From contig NZ_CP016793.1 of assembly GCF_001701025.1 (NCBI RefSeq), forward strand, positions 5,704,001-5,768,000: a stretch of DNA of 64,000 nt, written 5' to 3'. Source of the stretch: Lentzea guizhouensis (lineage in GTDB: Bacteria > Actinomycetota > Actinomycetes > Mycobacteriales > Pseudonocardiaceae). The notes under the pieces were generated by a model. The model saw nothing but the letters and a program-made list of their open reading frames with translations. It was not told the DNA's origin and searched no databases. Below are positions 1 to 8,029 of the stretch, piece after piece; position 1 is the first letter of the stretch, and each line of letters opens with the position of its first letter. The translations under genes were made by a program, and so were the position numbers.

Positions 1-1
1 G

Positions 2-760
2 GCGTTCGAGGAGGCCATGACCGCGCAGCACGGGCTCTCCGAGCCGTCGCTGAACCGGCTGGCCTGGCAGTCGCTGCTCGGCGCGTGGCCCATCAGCGAG
101 GAGCGTCTGCAGCAGTACCTGGAGAAGGCGTCGCGCGAGGCGAAGATCAAGACCTCCTGGGTGGACCGCAACGCGGAGTTCGACGCCGAGGTGGCCGCGT
201 GGCCCGCGAAGGTGCTGGACCTGCCCGAGGTCGCCGCGCTCGCCGAGCGGATCAAGGTGCCCGGCTGGTCGAACTCGCTGGGGCAGAAGCTGGTCCAGCT
301 CACCGCGCCCGGCGTGCCGGACATCTACCAGGGCACCGAGCTGTGGGACTTCTCGCTGGTCGACCCGGACAACCGCAGGCCGGTCGACTACGAGCTGCGC
401 CGGGAGCTGCTGGCCCGCATCGAGGACGGCTGGGTGCCGGAGATCGACGACACCGGCGCCGCCAAGCTGCTGGTGGTGCACCGGGCGTTGCAGGCGAAGG
501 CCCGCGGCTTCACCGGCTACCGGCCGTTGCGTGCGGAAGGTCCCGCCGCCGGGCACGTGCTCGCGTTCCAGCGCGGGCACGTCATCACGGTCGCCACCCG
601 GTTGCCCGTCACGCTGGCGCAGAAGGGCTGGCAGGACACGGTGCTGCCATTGCCGGGTGCGGAGTGGACCGACGTCATCAGCGGCCGGCCGGCCACCGAG
701 GACCTGGCCGCGCTGCTCGACCGCTACCCGGTGGCTCTGCTGGTGCGGGGGGAATCGTGA
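2..760 (+). CDS. treY: Maltooligosyl trehalose synthase, C-terminal part (cut by window start)
   Basis: The gene enters the window already open, so only about 252 C-terminal codons are visible. TreY isomerises the reducing-end alpha-1,4 bond of maltooligosaccharides to an alpha,alpha-1,1 bond in the cytoplasm, giving a maltooligosyl-trehalose for TreZ. The visible part carries the family's conserved C-terminal block (PGVPDIYQGTELWDFSLVDP, followed by an NRRPVDY motif) seen in GH13 subfamily 26 enzymes. The TGA stop overlaps the GTG start of treZ (GTGA), so the two genes are almost certainly translationally coupled. The N-terminal barrel with the catalytic residues lies outside the window. Confidence 0.93.
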   Translation, partial: AFEEAMTAQHGLSEPSLNRLAWQSLLGAWPISEERLQQYLEKASREAKIKTSWVDRNAEFDAEVAAWPAKVLDLPEVAALAERIKVPGWSNSLGQKLVQLTAPGVPDIYQGTELWDFSLVDPDNRRPVDYELRRELLARIEDGWVPEIDDTGAAKLLVVHRALQAKARGFTGYRPLRAEGPAAGHVLAFQRGHVITVATRLPVTLAQKGWQDTVLPLPGAEWTDVISGRPATEDLAALLDRYPVALLVRGES

Positions 761-2430
761 GCTTTTCCGTGTGGGCGCCCAAGCCCGAGTCGGTGCACGT
801 CCGGGTCGACGGTGCCGACCACGAGATGAAGCGTGACGGCGACTGGTGGCGTTCGGACGCGCAGGGCTCCGACTACGCGTTCGTCATCGACGGCACGGCG
901 TTGCCGGACCCGCGTTCGCTGTGGCAGCCCAACGGTGTGCACGAGGCGTCACGCGTCTACGAGCACACCTATGAGTGGCAGGACGGCGGCTGGACCGGGC
1001 GCGCGTTGCCCGGCGGGGTGATCTACGAGCTGCACATCGGCACGTTCACGCCGGAGGGCACGTTCGACGCGGCGATCGGCAAGCTCGACCACCTGGTGGA
1101 CCTCGGCATCACGTTCGTCGAGGTCATGCCCGTCAACAGCTTCGACGGCGTCGAGGGCTGGGGCTACGACGGCGTGCTGTGGGGCGCGGTGCACGAGCCC
1201 TACGGCGGCCCGGACGGCTTCAAGCGGTTCGTCGACGCCTGCCACCAGCGCGGCCTGGCCGTGCTGCTGGACGTCGTCTACAACCACCTCGGCCCGTCCG
1301 GCGCCTACCTCGACCGGTTCGGCCCGTACTTCGCGGGCAGCAACGAGTGGGGTCCCGGCCTGAACCTGGACGGACCCGGCTCGGACGAGGTCCGCCGGTA
1401 CGTGCTCGACAACGCCCTGCAGTGGCTGCGCGACTTCCACGTCGACGGGCTGCGGCTCGACGCGGTGCACGCGCTGGTCGACCGGCGGGCGGTGCACCTG
1501 CTGGAGGAGCTCGCGGTCGAGGTGGACGCGCTGTCGGCGGCGGTCGGCAGGCCGTTGACGCTGATCGCCGAGTCGGACCTGAACGACGCCAGGCTCGTGA
1601 CGGCGCGGGAGGGCGGCGGCACCGGCCTGCACGCGCAGTGGTCGGACGACCTGCACCACTGCCTGCACGTCGCACTGACGGGTGAGACCTTCGGTTACTA
1701 CGAGGACTTCGCGGCACCCGGTGCGGTGAAGAACACGCTGGAGAAGGTGTTCTTCCACGCCGGCACCTGGTCGTCGTTCCGGGAGAAGCACCACGGCAAG
1801 CCGGTCGACACGGCGCTGGTGCCCGGCCACCGGTTCCTCGCCTACACCCAGAACCACGACCAGGTCGGCAACCGCGCGACCGGTGACCGGTTGTCCGCGA
1901 CCGTGCCCACCGGGAAGCTGTTGTGCGCGGCGGCGATCGTGCTGTGCTCGCCCTACACGCCCATGATCTTCATGGGGGAGGAGTGGGCGGCCTCCACGCC
2001 CTGGCAGTTCTTCGCGTCCTTCCCGGACCCGGAGCTCGCCGAGGCGGTCAGGACCGGGCGGCGCAGGGAGTTCTCCCGGCACGGCTGGGGCGAGTCCGAC
2101 GTCCCCGACCCGATGTCACCGCAGACCGTGGAGAACTCGCGGCTCAGGTGGGACGAGGTCGCTGAGGGGGACCACGCGGAGGTGTACGAGACCTATCGCG
2201 CGCTGATCCGGTTGCGCCGCTCCCGCCCCGAGCTGGCGGATCCGCGGCTGGACAGGTTCGTGGTGGAGGAGGACGGGGAGTGCCTCGTGCTGCACCGCGG
2301 ACGAACCCGCGTGGTGGTGAACCTCGGCACGACCCCCGTCCCGCTGCCTCACGGGGACGTGCTGCTGACCTCCTCGGCCAACCCGTCGTCGCTGTCCCCG
2401 GACTCGTTCGCCGTGGTCGCGTTGACGTGA
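757..2430 (+). CDS. treZ: Malto-oligosyltrehalose trehalohydrolase
   Basis: This 557-residue GH13 enzyme releases trehalose from maltooligosyl-trehalose, completing the TreY-TreZ route from glycogen or maltodextrin. The GTG start at 757 is chosen because it overlaps the treY stop, follows a purine-rich GGGGGGAA stretch and begins with the expected N-terminal beta-sandwich (SFSVWAPKPESVHVRV). The catalytic barrel shows the usual triad: the nucleophile is D235 in LRLDAV, the acid E272 in LIAESD and the transition-state D368 in QNHDQ. Length is normal for the family (about 550-600). The 3' end overlaps the opposing ANTAR gene by 82 bp. Confidence 0.95.
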   Translation: MSFSVWAPKPESVHVRVDGADHEMKRDGDWWRSDAQGSDYAFVIDGTALPDPRSLWQPNGVHEASRVYEHTYEWQDGGWTGRALPGGVIYELHIGTFTPEGTFDAAIGKLDHLVDLGITFVEVMPVNSFDGVEGWGYDGVLWGAVHEPYGGPDGFKRFVDACHQRGLAVLLDVVYNHLGPSGAYLDRFGPYFAGSNEWGPGLNLDGPGSDEVRRYVLDNALQWLRDFHVDGLRLDAVHALVDRRAVHLLEELAVEVDALSAAVGRPLTLIAESDLNDARLVTAREGGGTGLHAQWSDDLHHCLHVALTGETFGYYEDFAAPGAVKNTLEKVFFHAGTWSSFREKHHGKPVDTALVPGHRFLAYTQNHDQVGNRATGDRLSATVPTGKLLCAAAIVLCSPYTPMIFMGEEWAASTPWQFFASFPDPELAEAVRTGRRREFSRHGWGESDVPDPMSPQTVENSRLRWDEVAEGDHAEVYETYRALIRLRRSRPELADPRLDRFVVEEDGECLVLHRGRTRVVVNLGTTPVPLPHGDVLLTSSANPSSLSPDSFAVVALT

Positions 2431-2693
2431 TCCCACAACACCTGGTCGGCCGGGTTCACCGGCCGGCCGAGGTGGGAGTGCACGAACGCCGCCACCAGCC
2501 GGTCGGCGGCGACGTGCAGCTTGATGTTGTGGTGCTGCGAAATGTGCACCAGCAGCTGGAACGCCTGCTGGGGTGTGCAGGGTTTGCGTGCGGCGATCAG
2601 GCCGGTGGCCTGCCCGATGACGGTCCTCGATGCCAGAGCCTTGCGCAGCCCTGCCACCTCGGCCTCGAGGGCGGTGATTCTCGCGGACGACAC
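2349..2693 (-). CDS. ANTAR-domain protein without sensor domain
   Basis: The 114-residue protein has a short N-terminal helix (residues 1-22, likely coiled coil) followed by an ANTAR domain at about 24-85 (VIGQATGLIAARKPCTPQQAF and a hydrophobic-rich second half ending in AADRLV). ANTAR domains bind paired RNA hairpins and act as transcription antiterminators. The GAF or receiver sensor that usually precedes the domain in actinobacteria is absent, so the signal must come from a partner or from expression level. The GTG start is supported by AAAGGAG six bases upstream. The last 82 bp overlap the 3' end of treZ on the other strand, which makes antisense interference possible (inference). Its RNA target is unknown. 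Confidence 0.85.
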   Translation of the reverse strand: MSSARITALEAEVAGLRKALASRTVIGQATGLIAARKPCTPQQAFQLLVHISQHHNIKLHVAADRLVAAFVHSHLGRPVNPADQVLWDHVNATTANESGDSDDGLAEEVSSTSP

Positions 2694-2851
2694 CGCCGGC
2701 TCCTTTCACGTCGTCATGGTCACAGCGGCATGCCGGTGGGACGACGACGCTCGGGGGTCAGCTCATCTTGCGAAGGGCGGGCACACCCAGAGCAAGCCGT
2801 CTCATCGGCTTGCGGCTGGGTTCTCAACCGCGAGTGATCACCTTATCAACT

Positions 2852-2876
2852 GTTTCGGGCGGTGCTCGCCGGGTAA
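2852..2876 (+). promoter_or_regulatory. Sigma-B/SigF-like promoter of the CsbD gene
   Basis: GTTT at 2852 and GGGTA at 2871 are separated by 15 bases. This matches the GTTT-N15-GGGTA pattern of alternative stress sigma factors of the SigB/SigF group in actinobacteria. The site lies 41 bp upstream of the CsbD start, which suits a general-stress gene. This is a pattern match only. Confidence 0.55.
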
Positions 2877-2916
2877 CCAGTCCACGTAGCTGACCGCTAG
2901 TGGAGGAGCCTGATCC

Positions 2917-3096
2917 ATGGGTGCCGACGAGAAGTTCGAGAACAAGGCCGAGGAGCTCAAGGGCCGCGCCAAGGCTGCGGTCGGTGACGCCACGGACAAC
3001 GAGCAGTGGCAGGCCGAGGGCCGCGCGGAGCAAGCCAAGGGCGCTCTGAAGCAGGCCGGCGAGAAGGTCAAGGATGCCTTCCGCTCGGACAAGTAA
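2917..3096 (+). CDS. CsbD-family stress protein
   Basis: This 59-residue, highly charged and probably poorly folded protein shows the CsbD signature (EKFENKAEELKGRAKAAVGD, then repeated EQAKG/KQAGEKVKD segments). CsbD-like proteins are sigma-B-controlled general stress proteins of unknown biochemical role. The ATG follows a GGAGG ribosome site seven bases upstream. The 3' end overlaps the udgX start by 23 bp, suggesting co-expression of a stress protein with a DNA-repair enzyme. The promoter-like GTTT-N15-GGGTA upstream supports stress control. Confidence 0.9.
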   Translation: MGADEKFENKAEELKGRAKAAVGDATDNEQWQAEGRAEQAKGALKQAGEKVKDAFRSDK

Positions 3097-3703
3097 CGAC
3101 ACCACGTCCGCCGCCCAGTTCGTCCCCGAGGGGAAGGGCTGGGCGGCGTTGCGTTCTGCGGCCGCCGACTGCCGCGGGTGTGAGCTGTACCGCGACGCCC
3201 ACCAGGTGGTGTTCGGCGAGGGCCCGGTGAAGGCCAGGATGATGATGGTCGGCGAGCAGCCTGGTGACCGCGAGGACGTCGAGGGCCACGTGTTCGTCGG
3301 CCCGGCGGGCCGGTTGCTGGACAAGGCCTTGGGCGCTGCCGGGATCTCCCGCCCCGACGTCTACCTGACGAACGCGGTGAAGCACTTCAGGTTCACCACG
3401 CGCGGCAAGCGCAGGATCCACCAGACGCCACGCCGCTCCGAGGTCGTGGCGTGCTTCCCGTGGCTGCGCGAGGAGCTGCGGGTCGTGAAGCCGGACCTGG
3501 TGGTGTGCCTGGGTGCGGTGGCCGCCAAGGCGTTGCTGGGGCCGTCGTTCAAGCTCACCGAGAACCGGGGCCGGGTGGTGGAGTCCGACGGGCTGCGGGT
3601 CGGCGTCACCGTGCACCCGTCGGCGGTGGTGCGGGCGGAGAACTTCACCGAGGCGTTCGACGCGTTCGTCGCCGATCTCAAGGTCCTGAAGAAGGCGCTG
3701 TAG
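3074..3703 (+). CDS. udgX: UdgX-type uracil-DNA glycosylase (covalent uracil-DNA binder)
   Basis: The 209-residue protein belongs to the UDG superfamily 4/5 group with a 4Fe-4S cluster; likely ligands are C33 and C36 (CRGC), C127 and C145. Motif A is GEQPGDREDVEG (60-71), followed by FVGPAGRLL. The diagnostic feature is KRRIHQ at 112-117: in mycobacterial UdgX the histidine of this loop forms a covalent bond with the DNA after uracil excision, and H116 is its equivalent here. HPS at 181-183 is the second active-site motif. Length matches the family. It overlaps csbD, so a shared stress transcript is likely. Confidence 0.88.
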   Translation: MPSARTSNDTTSAAQFVPEGKGWAALRSAAADCRGCELYRDAHQVVFGEGPVKARMMMVGEQPGDREDVEGHVFVGPAGRLLDKALGAAGISRPDVYLTNAVKHFRFTTRGKRRIHQTPRRSEVVACFPWLREELRVVKPDLVVCLGAVAAKALLGPSFKLTENRGRVVESDGLRVGVTVHPSAVVRAENFTEAFDAFVADLKVLKKAL

Positions 3704-3706
3704 CCC

Positions 3707-3742
3707 GGTTGTCCGGAATGCCGGTCATGAAATGGGACAACC
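3707..3742 (+). terminator. Hairpin after udgX
   Basis: GGTTGTCC at 3707-3714 pairs exactly with GGACAACC at 3735-3742 around a 20-base loop, six bases after the udgX TAG (last base 3703). There is no T-run, as usual for high-GC actinobacteria. The function is inferred from position. The remaining sequence up to 3995 is non-coding and shows no other strong structure. Confidence 0.4.
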
Positions 3743-3995
3743 CCCGGACGACTCCCGCGTGAACGGGCCGAGCGGGACCAGCGCTCAGAGTCCGGGGGTC
3801 GGGTGGCTGCCTGGGTTTGCACTAGGCGTCACCGAGGGCGGTCCTAGCGGACAGCCACCTCACGAGTCCGGTTGCTATACAACTTTGGACCACCTCCTCT
3901 CTTGTGTACTTCGAACCTATGTCGTGATCGGCCGCCCGTGCAACGGACTTTTCTCACGCCGACTGCAGTGCGAAGTTCGCGTAGAATCCGCACCC

Positions 3996-4250
3996 ATGGT
4001 GCGCATCCCCTTGAGTTCGCTGCAGCGGGAGCGGGGCAGGCGGCTCGGGCAGCTGCTGCGCGACGCGCGCGGCCAGGAGAGCATGGTCGAGATCGCGGCC
4101 AGGGCGGGGTTGTCCGCCGAGACCGTGCGGAAGATCGAGACCGGTCGTGCTCCCACGCCGTCGTTCTTCACCATCGCCGCGCTGGCGGGGGCGCTGGGGA
4201 TCTCGCTGGACGCGATCAACGAGCTGCTGACGCCGCAGAAGTCGGCCTAG
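3996..4250 (+). CDS. Small XRE-family helix-turn-helix regulator
   Basis: The 84-residue protein is almost entirely a HTH_XRE fold: residues about 15-75 contain RRLGQLLRDARG, the recognition-helix region GLSAETVRKIETGRAPTP and the stabilising FFTIAALAGALGISLDAI. The ATG at 3996 is chosen over longer upstream starts because the family begins with MVRIPL and codon bias only becomes typical here. It is convergent with the damaged methionine aminopeptidase gene. From memory, XRE proteins of this kind often neighbour type I methionine aminopeptidases in actinomycetes, so it may act on the palindrome at 5098-5113 (inference). Confidence 0.85.
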   Translation: MVRIPLSSLQRERGRRLGQLLRDARGQESMVEIAARAGLSAETVRKIETGRAPTPSFFTIAALAGALGISLDAINELLTPQKSA

Positions 4251-4330
4251 GACCGACGCGCGCACGCTCGTGGGTGATCTCGCTCGGCCGAGTTGCGACG
4301 AGGAAGTACGAGTCCGCGGCGGAGGTGTTC

Positions 4331-5098
4331 TCAGGGCAGCGTGAGCACCAGCGGCCCGTCGACCGTGATGGCCACCGTGTGCTCGACGTGAGCCGCGCGC
4401 GAGCCGTCGTCGGTGCGCAACGTCCAGCCGTCGTCGTCGCTGAGGTAGGTGTCGCGGCCGCCGGCGTGCAGCATCGGTTCGAGCGCCAACACCATGCCGG
4501 GCAACAGTTTCAGGCCTTCGCCCGCCTTGCCCTAGTTGGGCACGAAGGGTTCCTCGTGCATCGCGCGCCCGATCCCGTGTCCACCGTGGTGTTTCAGCAA
4601 GCCGTACCGTCCCGCGCGCACGACCGAGCCGATGGCGTGCGAGATGTCGCCGAGCCGTCCGCCCGGTCGCGCGGCGTCGATGCCGGCCTGCAGCGCGCGT
4701 TCGGTGCAGTCGATCAACGCCAGGTCGGCGTCGGTGGCCTCGCCGACCACGAAGCTGATGGCCGCGTCCCCGCACAGGCCGTCGACCACGGCGCCGCAGT
4801 CGATGCTGACCAGGTCGCCCTCGGCCAGCGCGAGCGGTCCGGGGATGCCGTGCACGACGGCGTCGTTCACCGAAGCGCAGATGACGCCGGGGAACGGGCT
4901 GGGTGCCCAGTGCGGGTGGTAGTCGAGGAACGGCGACACCGCGCCCGCGCCGAAGATCACCTCCCTGGCGACCTCGTCCAGCTCCCGCAGCGTCACGCCG
5001 GGAGCGGCGCGGTCGCGGCACGCCGCGAGGGCCTGGGCGACGACGCGGCCGGCTTCGCGCATGACGTCGAGGTCGGCCGCGGACTTCAGTTCGATCAC
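4331..5098 (-). pseudogene. map: Type I methionine aminopeptidase interrupted by an in-frame amber codon
   Basis: The full reading frame would encode 255 residues, the normal length for a type Ia methionine aminopeptidase, which removes N-terminal Met using two metal ions. Metal ligands D100, D111 and H174 lie before the break. A TAG codon at 4532-4534 replaces residue 189 directly after MHEEPFVPN. Reading through it restores perfect family sequence (GKAGEGLKLLPGMVLALEPM, then HVEHTVAITVDG) with the last two ligands E207 and E239. The 188-residue truncated product would lack both and should be inactive. No frameshift is needed; one base change would repair it. A second map gene elsewhere is presumably the housekeeping copy. 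The GTG start follows its operator-like palindrome directly, with no ribosome site, suggesting a leaderless message. Confidence 0.85.
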
Positions 5099-5113
5099 GG
5101 TATAACAATACCG
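5098..5113 (-). promoter_or_regulatory. Palindrome at the map start, possible operator
   Basis: CGGTAT-AACA-ATACCG is a perfect inverted repeat with 6-bp arms. It touches the first base of the map start codon and sits in the 18-bp gap after the upstream permease gene. Its AT-rich core stands out from the surrounding GC-rich DNA. A regulator bound here would block a leaderless map transcript. The neighbouring XRE protein is the obvious candidate (inference). Confidence 0.5.
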
Positions 5114-5116
5114 ATA

Positions 5117-6490
5117 TCAGGCCTGGGCACGACTGCGGCGGCGCACCGCCGACCTGCCGGCCCCGACCGCCGCGATCACGGCGACCAGCACGCCCGTCGA
5201 CAGGATCTGGCCGCGGGCCTGCTCGTCGGCCAGCATCAGCCCGATGATCGCCACGATCCCGGCGAGCGCGAGCCACGACAGGTACGGGTGGCCCCACATC
5301 GGCACGGCCGGGTTCGCGATCGTGCGGCGCATCCGCAGCTGTGAGACCGCGATGAAGCCCCACACCACCAGCAGCGCCGAGCCGACCGCGTTCAGCAGCA
5401 GCAGGAACACCGTGTCCGGCCACAGGTAGTTGAGCAGCACCGAGACGAACCCGAACGCCACCGATGCCAGCACGGCGTTGCGCGGCACGCCGTTCCTGCG
5501 GTCCAGCAACGACTTCGGGGCCTCACCTCGCTCGGCGAGCGAGGACAGCATGCGGGCGGCGCCGTAGAGGGTGGCGTTGATGGCGCTGAGCAGGGCCACG
5601 AAGATGACGACGTTCATGATCTGCGCGGCGCCGGGGATGCCGATCTTGTCCAGCACCGCCACGTACGGGCTCGCGCCGACCTGGGAGTCGTTCCAGGGCA
5701 ACAGGGTCACCACGACAGCCATCGAGCCGAGGTAGAACACCAGCAGCCGGGTGATCGACGTGCGGACGGCCTTCCCGATGGCCTGCCTCGGGTTCTCGGC
5801 GTCGGCGGCGGCGATCGTGACGACCTCCAGGCCGCCGAACGCGAACACCACCGCCATCAGGCCCGCGACGACCCCGCCCCAGCCGTTCGGCAGGAAGTCG
5901 CGCAGGTTCGCGAGCCCCGGCGGGTCGACGGCCGGCAGCAGCCCGAGGATCGCGGCACCGCCGAGCAGCAGGAAGACCACGATCGCGGCCACCTTCAAGC
6001 CGGCGAACCAGAACTCGAACTCGCCGAAGTTGCGCACGCTGGTCAGGTTCACGGCGGTCAGCACCGACATGAAGACCAGCACCCACACCCACTGCGGCAC
6101 GGACGGCAGCCACCCGGACGCGATCTTGGCCGCCCCGGTCGCCTCGACCGCGAGCACCACGACGACCGCCGACCAGTAGGTCCAGCCGACGGTGAACCCG
6201 GCCCACGGCCCGATCGCCTTCTCCGCGTGCACCGAGAACGCGCCGCCGCTGGGGTGCTCGGCCGCCATTTCTCCGAGCATGCGCATCACCAGCAGCGCGA
6301 GGATTCCGGCCAGCGCGAACGAGATGATGATGGCCGGTCCGGCGATGGCGATGCCGGCGCCTGTCCCGACGAAGAGACCGGCGCCGATCACGCCGCCCAG
6401 CGCGATCATGGTCAGGTGGCGTTCACGCAGGTGAGTCACGCTCTCCAGCCCCGTTCGAGTGTGCCGATGGCGGCCCGATAGTGAGTTCAT
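5117..6490 (-). CDS. Amino-acid permease of the APC superfamily
   Basis: The 457-residue protein has about twelve hydrophobic segments and the APC signature in the first helices (LTMIALGGVIGAGLFVGTG, then the GEMAAEHPSGGAF loop). It resembles the amino acid transporter (AAT) family of proton symporters that import GABA, aromatic or branched amino acids; the substrate cannot be read from sequence. The N-terminal cytoplasmic extension and positively charged C-terminus (AVRRRSRAQA) follow the positive-inside rule. It precedes map by 18 bp on the same strand. The 61-bp gap to the next divergent gene must hold both promoters. Confidence 0.88.
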   Translation of the reverse strand: MNSLSGRHRHTRTGLESVTHLRERHLTMIALGGVIGAGLFVGTGAGIAIAGPAIIISFALAGILALLVMRMLGEMAAEHPSGGAFSVHAEKAIGPWAGFTVGWTYWSAVVVVLAVEATGAAKIASGWLPSVPQWVWVLVFMSVLTAVNLTSVRNFGEFEFWFAGLKVAAIVVFLLLGGAAILGLLPAVDPPGLANLRDFLPNGWGGVVAGLMAVVFAFGGLEVVTIAAADAENPRQAIGKAVRTSITRLLVFYLGSMAVVVTLLPWNDSQVGASPYVAVLDKIGIPGAAQIMNVVIFVALLSAINATLYGAARMLSSLAERGEAPKSLLDRRNGVPRNAVLASVAFGFVSVLLNYLWPDTVFLLLLNAVGSALLVVWGFIAVSQLRMRRTIANPAVPMWGHPYLSWLALAGIVAIIGLMLADEQARGQILSTGVLVAVIAAVGAGRSAVRRRSRAQA

Positions 6491-6551
6491 GGCGGCGGAG
6501 AGTCAAATCGTGTGATCGGAGTTACACCTCGATCAAGTGAGGGTGAGATCC

Positions 6552-7022
6552 ATGAGCTCGCCTAAGGGAGTACTGCCGCAGCTCGACACGTTCGCCGGCG
6601 CCATCGAGCGCTACTCGGACTGGGGCTGGCTGGTGTTGCGGTCGGAGAACAGGCTGCTGCTCACGACGGACCACCAGGTGTCCGCCGTCGAGCTCGGCGC
6701 CGGCATCGGCGGGGAGGTGCAGCACTACCTGTCCGTGCGGATGCTCGGCGGCCCGGTGGTGGCGCTGCCGGGTGCCCCCGGCCGCTGGCTCATCCTCACG
6801 ACCTCCGCCGACGAGGCCTCGCAGGTCAACCTGATCCGGCTGCGCGCCCGCGGTGCCCTGACGCACCGGCTGGGCACGCTCGTGCCGTTGCCGCCCTCGC
6901 GGATCGACCGCGGTGGCGTCGGCTGGCTGGGCGAGACGCCGGCGGACAAGCCGAACCTGGCGCCGTTCTCGGCGGTGGTGGCGGCGTTGCGGGCGGTCAC
7001 GGAGACGGCCGGGTTGCGTTAG
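6552..7022 (+). CDS. Hypothetical protein of 156 residues
   Basis: I do not recognise the family with certainty. The protein starts with an amphipathic segment (LPQLDTFAGAIERYSDWGW) and contains a central beta-rich part (LLLTTDHQVSAVELG, HYLSVRMLGGPVVALPG and RWLILTT). These blocks recall the N-terminal part of bifunctional primase/polymerase-like proteins common in actinomycetes, but no catalytic triad is visible. The ATG at 6552 is preferred over GTG at 6537 because GGTGAG lies four bases upstream. It is probably cytoplasmic; there is no signal peptide. Its stop overlaps the opposing oxidoreductase gene by four bases. Confidence 0.65.
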   Translation: MSSPKGVLPQLDTFAGAIERYSDWGWLVLRSENRLLLTTDHQVSAVELGAGIGGEVQHYLSVRMLGGPVVALPGAPGRWLILTTSADEASQVNLIRLRARGALTHRLGTLVPLPPSRIDRGGVGWLGETPADKPNLAPFSAVVAALRAVTETAGLR

Positions 7023-7978
7023 AGCAGCAGGAGCGACTTGCCGAGCGTGGTGCGTTCCTCCAGTGATCGGTGCGCCTTCTCGGCCTGTGCCAACGGGTAC
7101 GTCGCACCGATGACCGGGCGGATCCGCCCTGCGGCCGTGAGCGCGAGTGCTTCCGCGAGGAGCTCGCGCACGACGGCAGGAGCGGGTGGGCCGTCCGCCA
7201 ACGCGTTGTCCACGTGCACCTCGCGCTGCTTCGCCAGCTCGGGGTCGATGTCGGCGAACCCGTCCGACGTGCCGTAGGTGACGAAGCGCCCGCCTGCGCG
7301 CACGGTCTCGAACACGGCCCTCCCGAGCGGCCCGCCCGCGCCGTCGAACGCCACGGCCACCCCGTCGGTGGCGTCGAGCACGCGGTCCTGCCACCCGTCG
7401 AGCGAGTAGTCGACGGTCACCTGCGCGCCGAGCTCCCTGGCGAGTGCGAGCTTGCGCTCACCCCGGGCCGCGGCGACGACCAGCGCACCGGCGTCGCGGG
7501 CCAGCTGCACGAGCAGTGAGCCCGCGCCACCCGTCGCCGCCGCGACCAGCACCCAGTCGTTCTCCGTGATCTCCACCCGTCGCAGCAGGGTGAGCGCGGT
7601 GACGCCGTCGTGCACCACCGCCGCCGCCTCCGGTGCGCCGAGACTTTCCGGCACCGCGACGATCTCGTCGGCCGGGAACACCATCTGCTCCGCGTACCCG
7701 CCGGAGCCGCGGGCGATGACGTGCCGGCCGACCCAGGCCGGGTCCACGCCGGCGCCGACCGACAGCACCCGTCCGGCGCCGCCTCCGCCGGGCACGTACG
7801 GCGGGTGCGTGGGGAAGTACTCGCCGCCCCAGCCCTTGCGCAGCAACGTGTCCAGGAAGATCACGTCGGCCGCCTCGACCCCGACCACGACCTCACCCGG
7901 CCCGGCGGTCAGGTCGGGCACCTCCTCCTCGACGAGCACCTCGGGCCCACCGAACTCGTGCACACGCACCGCACGCAT
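7019..7978 (-). CDS. Quinone-oxidoreductase-like zinc-independent MDR enzyme
   Basis: This 319-residue medium-chain dehydrogenase/reductase has the N-terminal GroES-like fold (MRAVRVHEFGGPEVL, the typical QOR opening) and a Rossmann domain with AAATGGAGSLLVQLAR as nucleotide-binding loop. The cysteine pattern for catalytic or structural zinc is absent, as in NADPH:quinone oxidoreductases and zeta-crystallins. It probably reduces quinones or enones with NADPH. The start was moved to ATG 7978, four codons into the longest frame, because MRAV is the family N-terminus and GGGGG lies upstream. It stands alone, convergent with the upstream hypothetical gene. Confidence 0.88.
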   Translation of the reverse strand: MRAVRVHEFGGPEVLVEEEVPDLTAGPGEVVVGVEAADVIFLDTLLRKGWGGEYFPTHPPYVPGGGGAGRVLSVGAGVDPAWVGRHVIARGSGGYAEQMVFPADEIVAVPESLGAPEAAAVVHDGVTALTLLRRVEITENDWVLVAAATGGAGSLLVQLARDAGALVVAAARGERKLALARELGAQVTVDYSLDGWQDRVLDATDGVAVAFDGAGGPLGRAVFETVRAGGRFVTYGTSDGFADIDPELAKQREVHVDNALADGPPAPAVVRELLAEALALTAAGRIRPVIGATYPLAQAEKAHRSLEERTTLGKSLLLL

Positions 7979-8029
7979 CACAACCCCCACCGTCGACGAC
8001 CTTGGCAGGAGTGACCCTAGAAGCTGCAG

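Noticed and set aside
2792..2813. Hairpin GCAAGCCG-(6)-CGGCTTGC upstream of the ANTAR gene as an ANTAR RNA target
   Set aside because: The six-base loop (ATGAGA on the ANTAR strand) lacks the A1/G4 pattern expected for ANTAR targets, and no partner hairpin is visible.
3954..5423. Long minus-strand Arg-rich open frames across map and XRE genes
   Set aside because: They are shadow frames of the real genes on either strand, without domains or start signals.
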